36,133 bases of DNA from Streptomyces somaliensis DSM 40738 (GTDB lineage Bacteria; Actinomycetota; Actinomycetes; Streptomycetales; Streptomycetaceae). Below the pieces are notes generated by a model that saw nothing but the letters and a program-made list of their open reading frames with translations, was not told the DNA's origin and searched no databases. Location: assembly GCA_012396115.1 (NCBI GenBank), contig JAAXOU010000018.1, positions 1 to 36,133 of the forward strand, read 5' to 3'. The position numbers and the translations under genes were made by a program. Below, piece after piece: positions 1 to 7,208 of this stretch. The stretch's first letter is position 1. Each line of letters opens with the position of its first letter.

Positions 1-165
1 GGTGGGGATGGGGAACGCCGGGTCGGTGGAGTCCGTCGACAACCGCGGGTCGGCGAGGAGTTCCCGTGCCGCGGCGTGGCCGGTGACGAACCAGACGAGG
101 CGGCCGTCGTAGAGGCGGACCCGGGAGGCCGGGCGCCGCCGCGGGGGAGCGGTGGTCGAAGGCGA
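1..165 (-). pseudogene. Cytochrome P450, N-terminally truncated fragment (runs off left edge)
   Basis: The minus strand reads VRLYDGRLVWFVTGHAAARE then LLADPRLSTDSTDPAFPIP before leaving the window. This is the typical near-N-terminal segment of bacterial class I P450s (the R-L-Y-D-G-R ... V-T-G-H ... LL-A-D-P-R-L-S-x-D pattern). The first roughly 30 residues usually found before it (the CPF..P..Y segment) are missing. In this frame there is a TGA at 168-166 and no ATG, GTG or TTG between it and the homologous part. The upstream ATPase gene runs directly into it in another frame. I read this as a deletion that joined the 3' end of the transporter operon to the body of a P450 gene, or as a sequence error here. 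The haem-binding part would lie outside the window. Confidence 0.6.
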
Positions 166-910
166 TCAGCGGACCGCCCGTCAGCGGGTGCTCCAGCACC
201 GCCGCCCGCACCCCGAACACCTCCGCCAGCAGCTCCGGCGTCAGCACCTCCCGCGGCGTCCCCGACGCCACCACCCGCCCCCGGTGCAGCACGTGCAACC
301 GGTCGCAGACGGACGCCGCCGCGTTCAGGTCGTGCAGCGACACCAGCGTCGTACGCCGCTGCTCCCGCAGCAGCGCCAGCAGCTCCACCTGGTGCAGGAC
401 GTCCAGGTGGTTCGTCGGCTCGTCCAGCACCAGCACCTCCGGGTCCTGCGCCAGCGCCCGCGCCAGCAGCACCCGCTGCCGCTCGCCCCCGGAGAGCGCC
501 GAGAAGGACCGGTCGTGCGCCGCGCCCATCCCGACCCGCTCCAGCGCCCGAGCCACCACGGCCCGGTCGGACGCGTCCTCACCGGAGAACGGCCCCTTGT
601 ACGGCGTGCGCCCCATCACGACGACGTCGCGGACCGTCAGGTCGAAGTCGACGGCCCGCTCCTGCGGCAGCGCCGCCACGCACCGCGCCGCCCGGGCGGG
701 CGACAGGTCCCGCACGTCGTGCCCGTCGACCAGGACCCGGCCGGCCGCCGGGCGCAGGTGCCGGTACACGGTGCGCAGCACGCTCGACTTGCCGCTGCCG
801 TTCGGCCCGACGAGCCCCGCGATCTCACCGTCCGCGGCGATCAGGTGGACGCCCGACACGACGGCCCGGCCCGCGTAGGCGACGCTCAGCTCCTCCAGGG
901 TGACGTTCAC
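2..910 (-). CDS. FecE/BtuD-type ABC transporter ATP-binding protein (iron-siderophore/haem/cobalamin class), 3' end unclear
   Basis: This is the cytoplasmic ATPase of an importer that energises uptake with the permease and lipoprotein encoded just upstream. Walker A GPNGSGKS lies at residues 35-42, the signature LSGGE at 139-143 and Walker B VLVLDE at 159-164, followed by the D-loop (NHLD) and the switch histidine in VSLHDL. The GTG at 910 overlaps the permease TGA (GTGA), so the two are translationally coupled. ATPase-like sequence ends near residue 250 (about base 160, ...PLIAFDHRSP). No stop follows in this frame, so the reading frame continues as low-complexity Pro/Arg/Gly to the window edge, out of frame with a P450 fragment. 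The normal C-terminus is therefore probably lost or frameshifted. Substrate cannot be told from sequence. Confidence 0.85.
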   Translation of the reverse strand, partial: MNVTLEELSVAYAGRAVVSGVHLIAADGEIAGLVGPNGSGKSSVLRTVYRHLRPAAGRVLVDGHDVRDLSPARAARCVAALPQERAVDFDLTVRDVVVMGRTPYKGPFSGEDASDRAVVARALERVGMGAAHDRSFSALSGGERQRVLLARALAQDPEVLVLDEPTNHLDVLHQVELLALLREQRRTTLVSLHDLNAAASVCDRLHVLHRGRVVASGTPREVLTPELLAEVFGVRAAVLEHPLTGGPLIAFDHRSPAAAPGLPGPPLRRPPRLVRHRPRRGTGTPRRPAVVDGLHRPGVPHPH

Positions 911-2007
911 GCGCCCCCTCCGAGCCGCCGGTCGAGCAGGTACAGCAGCGCGGGCGCGCCGATCAGGGAGGTGACGACGCTGACCGGCAGCTCCTGCGCG
1001 TCCAGCGCCGTACGGCACACCAGGTCCACCACGACGAGCAGCACCGCCCCGAACAGCGCCGACACCGGCAGGAGCCGCCGGTGGTCCGAGCCGACGAGGA
1101 GCCGGCAGGCGTGCGGGACCATCAGGCCGACGAAGGCGATCGCCCCGGACACGGCCACGAGCACCGCCGTCAGGAAGCTGGTCGTGGCGAACAGTTCGCG
1201 GCGCAGCCGCGCCGGGTCCACGCCGAGCCCCGCCGCCGTCTCGTCGCCCATCATCATCGTGTTCAGCGCCCGGGCCCGCGCCATGAGCGCCAGCAGCACC
1301 GCCGGCACGGCCGCGGCCGGCCCGGAGAGGGTCTCCCAGGTGGCCCCGCCGAGGCTGCCCATCAGCCAGAACAGCACGCCCTGCGTCTGCTGCTCGTCCC
1401 CGGCCTGCAGCACGAGGTAACTGGTGAACCCGCTCAGGAACTGCCCGATGCCCACCCCCGCCAGCACCAGCCGCAGCGGCGAGAAGCCGCCCCCGCGCCG
1501 CGCGACCAGCCACACCAGCGCGAACGTGGCCAGCGCCCCGGCGAACGCGGCGCCCGCCGTGCCGAGCCCGGCCCCGAACGCCCCGCCCGCGCCCAGCCCC
1601 AGCACCAGCGCGCCCACCGCGCCGAGCGAGGCTCCGGAGGAGATGCCGAGCAGGTACGGGTCGGCGAGCGGGTTCCGCACCAGCGCCTGCACCGCCGTGC
1701 CGACGAGACCGAGCCCCGCGCCGACGAGGGCCGCCAGCAGGGCGCGCGGCAGGCGCAGCTGCCAGACGATCAGGTCCGACGTGCCCGGCCGGGGCTCCTC
1801 CCCGGACAGCCGCCACAGCACCACCGACCACACCTCGCGCGCGGGCACGTCCGTCGACCCCCGCGCCACGGCGAACGTGAGCGCGACGAGCAGCGCCGCG
1901 CCCAGCACGGCGCAGAGGAGGCCGGCCCGCACGTGCCGGACCCCGGGCACCCGCTCCGGCTCCGCACCGGTCCGGGAGGCCCGGGGGGTCGCGTCCACCG
2001 TCGGCAC
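907..2007 (-). CDS. FecCD-family ABC transporter permease
   Basis: A 366-residue polytopic inner-membrane protein of the FecCD (BtuC) family, forming the channel for ferric-siderophore, haem or cobalamin import. Recognisable features are the RLPRALLAALVGAGLGLVG segment, the conserved VRNPLADPYLLGISSGA loop after the second helix, GVGIGQ, the MGSLGGA(T)W segment and GAIAFVGLMVPHACR, followed by a late helix containing the CRTAL.AQELPV motif before the last helix. About ten hydrophobic segments are visible, as usual for the family. The GTG start at 2007 shares one base with the lipoprotein stop (TAGTG), and the stop overlaps the ATPase start, so the three genes form one operon. The roughly 24 residues before the first helix are polar and could shorten if an internal start is used. 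Confidence 0.92.
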   Translation of the reverse strand: MPTVDATPRASRTGAEPERVPGVRHVRAGLLCAVLGAALLVALTFAVARGSTDVPAREVWSVVLWRLSGEEPRPGTSDLIVWQLRLPRALLAALVGAGLGLVGTAVQALVRNPLADPYLLGISSGASLGAVGALVLGLGAGGAFGAGLGTAGAAFAGALATFALVWLVARRGGGFSPLRLVLAGVGIGQFLSGFTSYLVLQAGDEQQTQGVLFWLMGSLGGATWETLSGPAAAVPAVLLALMARARALNTMMMGDETAAGLGVDPARLRRELFATTSFLTAVLVAVSGAIAFVGLMVPHACRLLVGSDHRRLLPVSALFGAVLLVVVDLVCRTALDAQELPVSVVTSLIGAPALLYLLDRRLGGGA

Positions 2008-3089
2008 TACCGGCCGGCCTTCACCCTGTTCGGGTACAGCGTCGCCGCGATCCTCTCCACGGCCTCGGCGTTGCGCACCCCGGCGATGGTCGTCGCCTCG
2101 GAGCCGATCCGCACGTACCTGCCCTTCTCGACGGCCTTGAGGCCGCGCGTCGCCGGGTTGCCCTCCAGCCAGGCGCGGGCCTCGTCGAACGCCTTCTCGG
2201 TGGCGGCGGCGCTGCCCCGGTTGCGGACGGCCAGCTGGATCCAGTCCGGATCGGCCGAGACCACGTCCTCCCAGCCGACCTGCTTGAACGTGTCGTCGCA
2301 GTCGGCGAAGACGTTCCGGGCGCCCGCCAGCGTGATCACCCCGTTCGCGACCTGCCGGTTGCAGACCGCGACGGGCTGCTTGGTGCCGGCGTCGTAGTCG
2401 AAGAGGAAGTACGTGGGCCGGTCCCGCTCCGGCACCGGGCCGACGGCCTTCCGGACGGCCGCGACCCTGCGGTCCACCTCCGCGGCGAGCTCCGCCGCCC
2501 TGCCGGCCGTGCCCGTCACGGCGCCGAGGTTCCTGATGTCCCCGGTGACCGCGGTGAGGTCGGTCACCGGCCCCTTCGCCGAGGCGGCGCACGCCGTCGA
2601 CTTCAGGTACACGTGGGTGATGCCGGCCGCCCGGAACTCCTCGTCGGTCGGCTTGTCGCCCATGGCGTGCCCGCCGCGGTTCGCCGTCGCGAACGTGTCG
2701 ACGTACAGGTCGGCGCCGGAGCCGAGCAGCTTCTCCTTGGGGATGACGGTCCGGCTCAGCACCGGGACCCTGCGCGCCCGCTCGCCCAGCTCCCCGGGGA
2801 GGGCGCCCTCACCGGGCGGGAAGCCGGTGCCGACGACCCGGTCGCCCGCGCCGAGCCGCAGCAGCAGCTCCAGGGCCGAGGCGTTGCTGGTGACGATCGC
2901 GCGGGGCGCCGAGGCGACCGTCGTGCGGCGGCCCTCGCAGTCCGTCACCTCCACGGGGAAGCCCGCGCCGGCCCGTGCGCCCCCGCCCTGCCCGGCGGAG
3001 GCGGCGGAGCCGCCGCCCGCCCCGCACCCGACCGCGGCGAACGCGAGAGCGGCCGCGACGCCGCACCACAAGCGAGACTGCCTCACCAT
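2007..3089 (-). CDS. Iron/cobalamin-type ABC transporter substrate-binding lipoprotein
   Basis: A 360-residue secreted lipoprotein. The start ATG at 3089 is preceded by GGAAGGG. Residues 1-23 are a signal peptide (MVRQSRLW, hydrophobic stretch, then AAVGC lipobox), followed by a Gly/Ser/Ala linker. The mature part is a helical-backbone class III binding protein (periplasmic_binding_2, PF01497 type): it opens VEVTDCEGRRTTVASAPRAI and has the long connecting helix region around TAGRAAELAAEVDRRVAAVR. It should capture the ligand outside the cell for the FecCD permease encoded next. It lacks the common IPTLG signature of hydroxamate binders, so the ligand is left open. It is the first gene of the operon, with its promoter in the gap to the divergent gene at 3272. 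Confidence 0.88.
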   Translation of the reverse strand: MVRQSRLWCGVAAALAFAAVGCGAGGGSAASAGQGGGARAGAGFPVEVTDCEGRRTTVASAPRAIVTSNASALELLLRLGAGDRVVGTGFPPGEGALPGELGERARRVPVLSRTVIPKEKLLGSGADLYVDTFATANRGGHAMGDKPTDEEFRAAGITHVYLKSTACAASAKGPVTDLTAVTGDIRNLGAVTGTAGRAAELAAEVDRRVAAVRKAVGPVPERDRPTYFLFDYDAGTKQPVAVCNRQVANGVITLAGARNVFADCDDTFKQVGWEDVVSADPDWIQLAVRNRGSAAATEKAFDEARAWLEGNPATRGLKAVEKGRYVRIGSEATTIAGVRNAEAVERIAATLYPNRVKAGR

Positions 3090-3271
3090 TGCCGACCCTT
3101 CCTCACCGTCCCGGACCGGAGAACGGTCCCGGACAAGTAGTCGGCGCGACTTCCCGCCGGGTTCCCGGGAGGTTCGCCCGTTCGCGGCGGTCCCCCGCGC
3201 CCGGCCCCTGCACCAGGCGGCTGTTCGATTACAGTGCTGCGCCGGAGCCACGTCGTGGGGAGGGCCTCTCG
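3090..3271. promoter_or_regulatory. Divergent promoter region with hairpin in the transporter leader
   Basis: This gap separates the minus-strand transporter operon and the plus-strand ADP-ribosylglycohydrolase-like gene. In the transporter leader there is a 6-bp stem GGACCG (3113-3118) / CGGTCC (3124-3129) with a 5-base loop, about 24 bases before the start. I could not assign reliable -10/-35 elements or a named riboswitch. Confidence 0.35.
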
Positions 3272-4393
3272 GTGAGTACCACAGCGGCAGCCGTCTGGGG
3301 CCGGGCCGAACAGCAGGACTACCGCGCCCGCGTACGGGGCTGCCTGCTCGGCGGGGCCGTCGGCGACGCCTTCGGCGCCGGCGCGGCCCGCCTGTCCGTC
3401 GAGGCCGTCCGCGCCGCCCACGGCGCCGACGGGCTCACCGAACCGGTACCGGTCCACGGGCGGCGCGGCGCGGTCACGTACGCGACGCAGCTCAGCATGT
3501 TCACCGTGGACGGGCTGATCCGCGCCCAGGTGCGCCGCGACACGGGCGCCTGGCACCCGCCCACCGACCTGCACCGTGCGTACCTGCGCTGGGCGGCGAC
3601 CCAGCGGGACTGGGGGCCCGACGAGCGGCGCGCGGACAACGGCTGGCTCGCGTCCCAGGAGTGGCTGTACGCCCGCCGCGACCCGGCCCGCGCCTGCCTG
3701 ACGGGCCTCGCCGACGAGGTCCTCGGAACGCCGGCCGAGCCGAAGAACCCCGACGCGCGGGACGCGGGCGCGCTCGTCAGGTCCGCGCCGTTCGGGCTGC
3801 TGGTCGGGTGGGAGCCGAACCTGGTGTGCCAGCTCGCCGTGGAGTGCGCCGCGCAGACGCACGGCCACCCCGTCGCGTACCTGGCGGCGGGGGCGTACGC
3901 GGTGGTGGTCCACGGAGTGGCGCGCGGCCGGGACATCGAGTCGGCGGTGCGGGCCGCGGCGGCGCAGCTGGCGTCCCGGCCGGGCCACGAGCCGGTCACC
4001 GGCGCCCTGGAGCGGGCCGCGGCCGCCGTGCGCGAGGGAGCGCCCTCCCCGGACCGGATCGCTTCGCTGGGCGACACGGACGGGGAGTCTGCGGAGGACG
4101 CCCTGGCGATCGCCGTGTACTGCGCGCTGGTCGGCGAGGACGTGCGGCACGGGCTGCGGCTGGCCGTGAACCACGACGGCCCGTCGGAGGTGACGGGCGC
4201 GCTGACGGGCGCCCTGCTGGGGACCCTGCACGGCGAGACCGCCCTGCCACCGGCCTGGGTGGCCGAACTGGAGGGGCGGTCCACACTGCTGGAACTGGCC
4301 GACGACTTCGCCATGGAGATGACGCAGGGCCCGGCGCTGCACGGCCCGTCGAAGGCGTCGCCGGGCTGGCTGGCGCGCTACCCGCGCGGCTGA
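3272..4393 (+). CDS. ADP-ribosylglycohydrolase-like protein (DraG/ARH fold) with altered metal-site motifs
   Basis: A 373-residue soluble protein of the ADP-ribosylglycohydrolase family (PF03747), which normally removes ADP-ribose from protein side chains using a binuclear metal site. The N-terminal RVRGCLLGGAVGDAFGA is the classical entry motif. The GTG start at 3272 follows GGGGAGGG. The usual T-D-D-T-x-M motif is here TYATQLSMF (about residues 69-77), and the usual GGD(T/S)D(T/S) before the final G-A-L-x-G-A helix is NHDGPSEVTGALTGALLG. So several acidic metal ligands look replaced. That may mean altered activity or an ADP-ribose-binding rather than hydrolysing role (inference). It stands alone, divergent from the transporter operon. 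Confidence 0.82.
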   Translation: MSTTAAAVWGRAEQQDYRARVRGCLLGGAVGDAFGAGAARLSVEAVRAAHGADGLTEPVPVHGRRGAVTYATQLSMFTVDGLIRAQVRRDTGAWHPPTDLHRAYLRWAATQRDWGPDERRADNGWLASQEWLYARRDPARACLTGLADEVLGTPAEPKNPDARDAGALVRSAPFGLLVGWEPNLVCQLAVECAAQTHGHPVAYLAAGAYAVVVHGVARGRDIESAVRAAAAQLASRPGHEPVTGALERAAAAVREGAPSPDRIASLGDTDGESAEDALAIAVYCALVGEDVRHGLRLAVNHDGPSEVTGALTGALLGTLHGETALPPAWVAELEGRSTLLELADDFAMEMTQGPALHGPSKASPGWLARYPRG

Positions 4394-4616
4394 ACGCCGC
4401 GGTCCGGAGCGGGGAGGCTGGACCGACGGCGTCGCTCACGGGTCACCCTGCCGGGTACTCGCCGGTATGTCGACCGTCCGTGCGGAAACGTCCGGAGGAA
4501 CCCGCGGGGAGGCGGGACCGGCGGGTCCGGGACGGGCCCGGTCGTGACCGAGCCCCCTCGGCCGGGACGGCGGACCAGTCGAGAGGGCTCACGCGTGGCA
4601 CGGGGAAGGACGCGGC

Positions 4617-4817
4617 TCAGAGGGAGCTGGTGCCCACCTCGCGGACGAACGCGTTCCAGGCGTCCGGCACGAACGTGATCGACGGGCCCGCGGGGACCTT
4701 CGAGTCGCGGACCGCGACCGAGGCGGCGACGGGGGACTTGACCTCGACGCACGCGCCGTTCCCGCCGGAGTACGAGGACTTCGTCCAGGTGTCCGTGGCG
4801 CCCTGAATAATGGCCAT
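4617..4817 (-). CDS. DUF397 domain small protein
   Basis: A 66-residue protein with the DUF397 pattern: W-T-K-S-S-Y-S-G-G-N-G-A-C-V-E-V, then VAVRDSKVPAGPSITF and a C-terminal W-N-A-F helix. The ATG at 4817 has GGAG upstream. DUF397 genes in streptomycetes typically sit directly downstream of an XRE-family regulator carrying DUF5753, as here (194 bp after the gene at 5012-5905, same strand). Members of this pair type (BldB-like/WhiJ-like systems) are implicated in development and antibiotic regulation. The exact partner function here is inference from that context. Confidence 0.88.
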   Translation of the reverse strand: MAIIQGATDTWTKSSYSGGNGACVEVKSPVAASVAVRDSKVPAGPSITFVPDAWNAFVREVGTSSL

Positions 4818-5011
4818 GATCTAGCTCCGGTTCTGGCTGGTGGTGGCTGGTCGTCAGCCACGCCGGCCCCTCAGGCCGACGTGATCGACGCTACCGGCCC
4901 GATCTCGGCGCCCGGCAGCGTCGTTCACTCGACCGGATGGCATGTTCCGGAACGTCCTCACACCGAAAGCCGGCCGCGGTGTACCGTGCCGGCCCGTCGG
5001 CGGCACAGCCG

Positions 5012-5905
5012 TCAGTTCCGGTGCGGCGCGGGCAGGGCGGGCGGCCCGCTCTCCGCGTGGTCCTTCGCGATCCGCGCCATGAACCGCCGGCTCTGCTCCA
5101 CCCCCAGCGCCTGGGCGCGCAGGTGCTCGTACATCACCGTGTACCGCTGCACGTCGTTCGGCTTCTCCAGGTACAGGTCGCTGGTCACGCCCTCGATGTA
5201 GACGACGGACGAGTCGGCCGCCTCGGGGAACTCCAGGATCGCGTAGTGACCGCTGAGCCCCGTGTGCGCGCCCATCTCGAACGGCAGCACCTGCACGGTG
5301 ACGTGAGGCAGGTACGACTGCTCGATCAGCGCCTCCAGCTGCGCCACCATCAGCTCGCGGCCGCCGACCACCCGGCGCAGCGCGCCCTCGTCGATCACCG
5401 CCCAGAGCCGCAGCGGCTTCTCCGCGTCGTTGATCCGGTCCTGGCGGCGCGTGCGGACGTTCACCCGCTTGTCGATCTCCGCGGCGGGCGCCTCCGGGAG
5501 CGCGCCGGTGATGACGGCCTGCGCGTACGGCCGGGTCTGCAGCAGCCCCGGCACGATCTGCGGCTCGTACACGCGCAGTGACGCGGCGTCCGTCTCCAGG
5601 CCGATGTACACGCTGTACGGGATGTCGCCGAAGGCGTGCCACCAGCCCTGCTGGCGCGAGTCCTTCGCCATCTGCATGAGCGAGTCGACGATCCGCCGGT
5701 CCTCGACCTCGTACACCCCGCACAGGTCGCGCACGTCGCGCTGGCTGATCGAACGGCGGCCGTTCTCCAGGCGGCTGATCTTCGACTGCGAGACCAGCAG
5801 GCGTTCCGCCACCTCCTCCGCCGTCATGCCCTTCTGTTCGCGCAGCCTGCGGAGCTCCATGCCCAGTCTGCGTCGCCTGACGGTGGGGTTGACATTGGAC
5901 GCCAC
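5012..5905 (-). CDS. XRE-family transcriptional regulator with DUF5753 domain
   Basis: A 297-residue DNA-binding regulator. Residues about 14-68 form a Cro/CI-type helix-turn-helix (LRRLREQKGMTAEEVAERLL, then VSQSKISRLENGRRSIS). The C-terminal two thirds are DUF5753: WWHAFGD..., the YEPQIVPGLLQTRPYAQAVI motif, R.NVRTRRQ, LWAVIDEGALRR, VTVQVLPFEMGAH and a C-terminal ELL-like helix. The GTG start at 5905 follows GGAGGTGCAGTTCCC at good spacing, so the longer open frame upstream is not used. It is paired with the DUF397 gene downstream on the same strand. Regulators of this kind usually act on their own operon and on nearby developmental genes (family knowledge). Confidence 0.92.
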   Translation of the reverse strand: MASNVNPTVRRRRLGMELRRLREQKGMTAEEVAERLLVSQSKISRLENGRRSISQRDVRDLCGVYEVEDRRIVDSLMQMAKDSRQQGWWHAFGDIPYSVYIGLETDAASLRVYEPQIVPGLLQTRPYAQAVITGALPEAPAAEIDKRVNVRTRRQDRINDAEKPLRLWAVIDEGALRRVVGGRELMVAQLEALIEQSYLPHVTVQVLPFEMGAHTGLSGHYAILEFPEAADSSVVYIEGVTSDLYLEKPNDVQRYTVMYEHLRAQALGVEQSRRFMARIAKDHAESGPPALPAPHRN

Positions 5906-6288
5906 GGGAACTGCACCTCCGGCTGCCTGACTGTCTCTGGTGTCGCGCTGCGTGTCTACTGCTCTGCAGACTGCCACCAAAGGACGTGCCGCGCTGGAGA
6001 ATTGCCACACGGGTGAGCGGTCGCGAAGGCGCGGGACGGCCGTCGGCCGTCCCGCGCACCCGGTGTGGCGCCCCGCCCGGCCCGTGGGGGGCCGGCGGGG
6101 CGGAGGCGCGGTGCCGTTGTCGTGCGCGCGTGCACGTGCGCGCTTGTACGTGCGCGTGTGTGCGTGCACGTGCGTGTGTGACGGGGTGGGGTGAGGTGTG
6201 CGTGGTGACGCTCTTGTCGAGGTGTGCGTGGTCGAGGTGCGCGGTGCTCCGCGGTGCGGTGCCGCCGGGGTCCCCCGGGGCGGGGGGC
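5906..6288. other. Gene-free interval with an alternating purine-pyrimidine tract
   Basis: No convincing gene is present. Promoter signals for the XRE gene should lie at its right side (about 5920-5990). The middle (6121-6180) is an unusual alternating pyrimidine-purine run. The right end is G-rich and borders the stop of the GPP34 gene. The open frames here show poor codon use and are not genes. Confidence 0.5.
6121..6180. repeat. 60-bp alternating pyrimidine-purine (TG/CG/CA) tract
   Basis: From 6121 to 6180 every odd position is a pyrimidine and every even position a purine, with a single exception (T at 6144). It is made of CG, TG, CA and TA steps. Sequences of this kind are prone to left-handed (Z) DNA and to slippage. 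It lies between two genes transcribed in the same direction (minus). Confidence 0.8.
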
Positions 6289-7029
6289 TCAGCCGGCGGC
6301 GACGCGGTCCATGGAACCCGGGCCGGACCGCGAGGGGGACCGCATCGGGGTCGCGGACGCCTGGCGGCCGGTGCCCCCCGGCGTGGCGGTGCGGCGCGAC
6401 GGCGCGCCCACGCCGTTCTGGACGTCCATCACGGCGTGCGCCACGAGACCGCCCATGGGGTCGTGCCGGATCAGGTCCCGGAGCCGGGAGCGCGACGAGC
6501 GGCCCTCGTTCCCCGGGTACAGGTGCTTGCCGAGACCCACCGCGTGGGCGAGCGCGGCCAGCGCGGCGGTCCGCGGGTCCGGCGGCACGCCGGTGCGGAT
6601 CGCGTTGTCCAGCCGGGCCTTGATCTCCCGGCTGATGGCCGTGTCCGTCGCCTGGTAGCGGGTCGTCGGCAGTATCCCGCACATCTGGCCCTCCACGGCA
6701 TGGACCATGCCGCACCGCTCCAGGTGTGAGAGGTACGTCTGACGCAGCCCCAGCCGGGGCCCGCCTATCCAGTGGACGGCCCGTACCGGACTGCCGCGCC
6801 TGCGCAGCAGCTCCAGTGCGGAGTCCAGCGTCGGATCTCCTGTCGGCCGTGGCATCACCACGGCGATACGATCCCCGTCAGGGGCTATCCGTCCTGCCAG
6901 AGCCAGCTCCACTAGCTGTGCTCCGGCGAGGCCGAGGTCGAGCGACTGCGGCTGCGCTGTGGTACCCGTGGTCGGGTCCAGAGCGAGCAGCAGAAGCTCC
7001 TCCGGAAGTGTTCTGCGGCTCCTGCCCAT
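6289..7029 (-). CDS. GPP34 (GOLPH3/Vps74-like) family phosphoprotein
   Basis: A 246-residue soluble protein resembling the GPP34 family (PF05719). It starts MGRSRRTLPEELLLLALDP, followed by LGLAGAQLVELALAGRI, the typical first helices and loop. It continues with LLRRRGSPVRAVHWIGGPRL, a SHLERCGMVHAVEG segment, and the DPRTAALAALAHAVGL block shared by actinobacterial members. In eukaryotes the fold binds phosphoinositides; in Streptomyces it is a common gene of unknown role. The ATG at 7029 is preceded by GGGGAGG. It is divergent from the carboxypeptidase gene at 7209, with a 179-bp shared promoter gap. The C-terminal 35 residues are Ser/Thr/Arg/Pro-rich and look disordered. Confidence 0.88.
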   Translation of the reverse strand: MGRSRRTLPEELLLLALDPTTGTTAQPQSLDLGLAGAQLVELALAGRIAPDGDRIAVVMPRPTGDPTLDSALELLRRRGSPVRAVHWIGGPRLGLRQTYLSHLERCGMVHAVEGQMCGILPTTRYQATDTAISREIKARLDNAIRTGVPPDPRTAALAALAHAVGLGKHLYPGNEGRSSRSRLRDLIRHDPMGGLVAHAVMDVQNGVGAPSRRTATPGGTGRQASATPMRSPSRSGPGSMDRVAAG

Positions 7030-7208
7030 CCATGCCTCCCCGCGTGGATGAATGACAGGGTGACCCCTCTCACATTCATCTGTCGAGAGTGCCTGGGTGC
7101 TTCGTACGGGAACCGGTAGGTATGTCGTTCTCGTCTCGCACGGAGGGCCGGGCACTCACACAGGACACTGGTACACGGTTCGGACAACGCGTTGGTTGAG
7201 GAGGCACG

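Noticed and set aside
3090..3271. Cobalamin-type riboswitch in the transporter leader
   Set aside because: A short GGGAA...CCGG stretch recalls the B12-box surroundings, but the conserved core boxes and overall length are not there.
2413..4806. 797-residue plus-strand open frame
   Set aside because: Covers the antisense of the lipoprotein gene and a shifted frame of the ADP-ribosylglycohydrolase-like gene; no domain.
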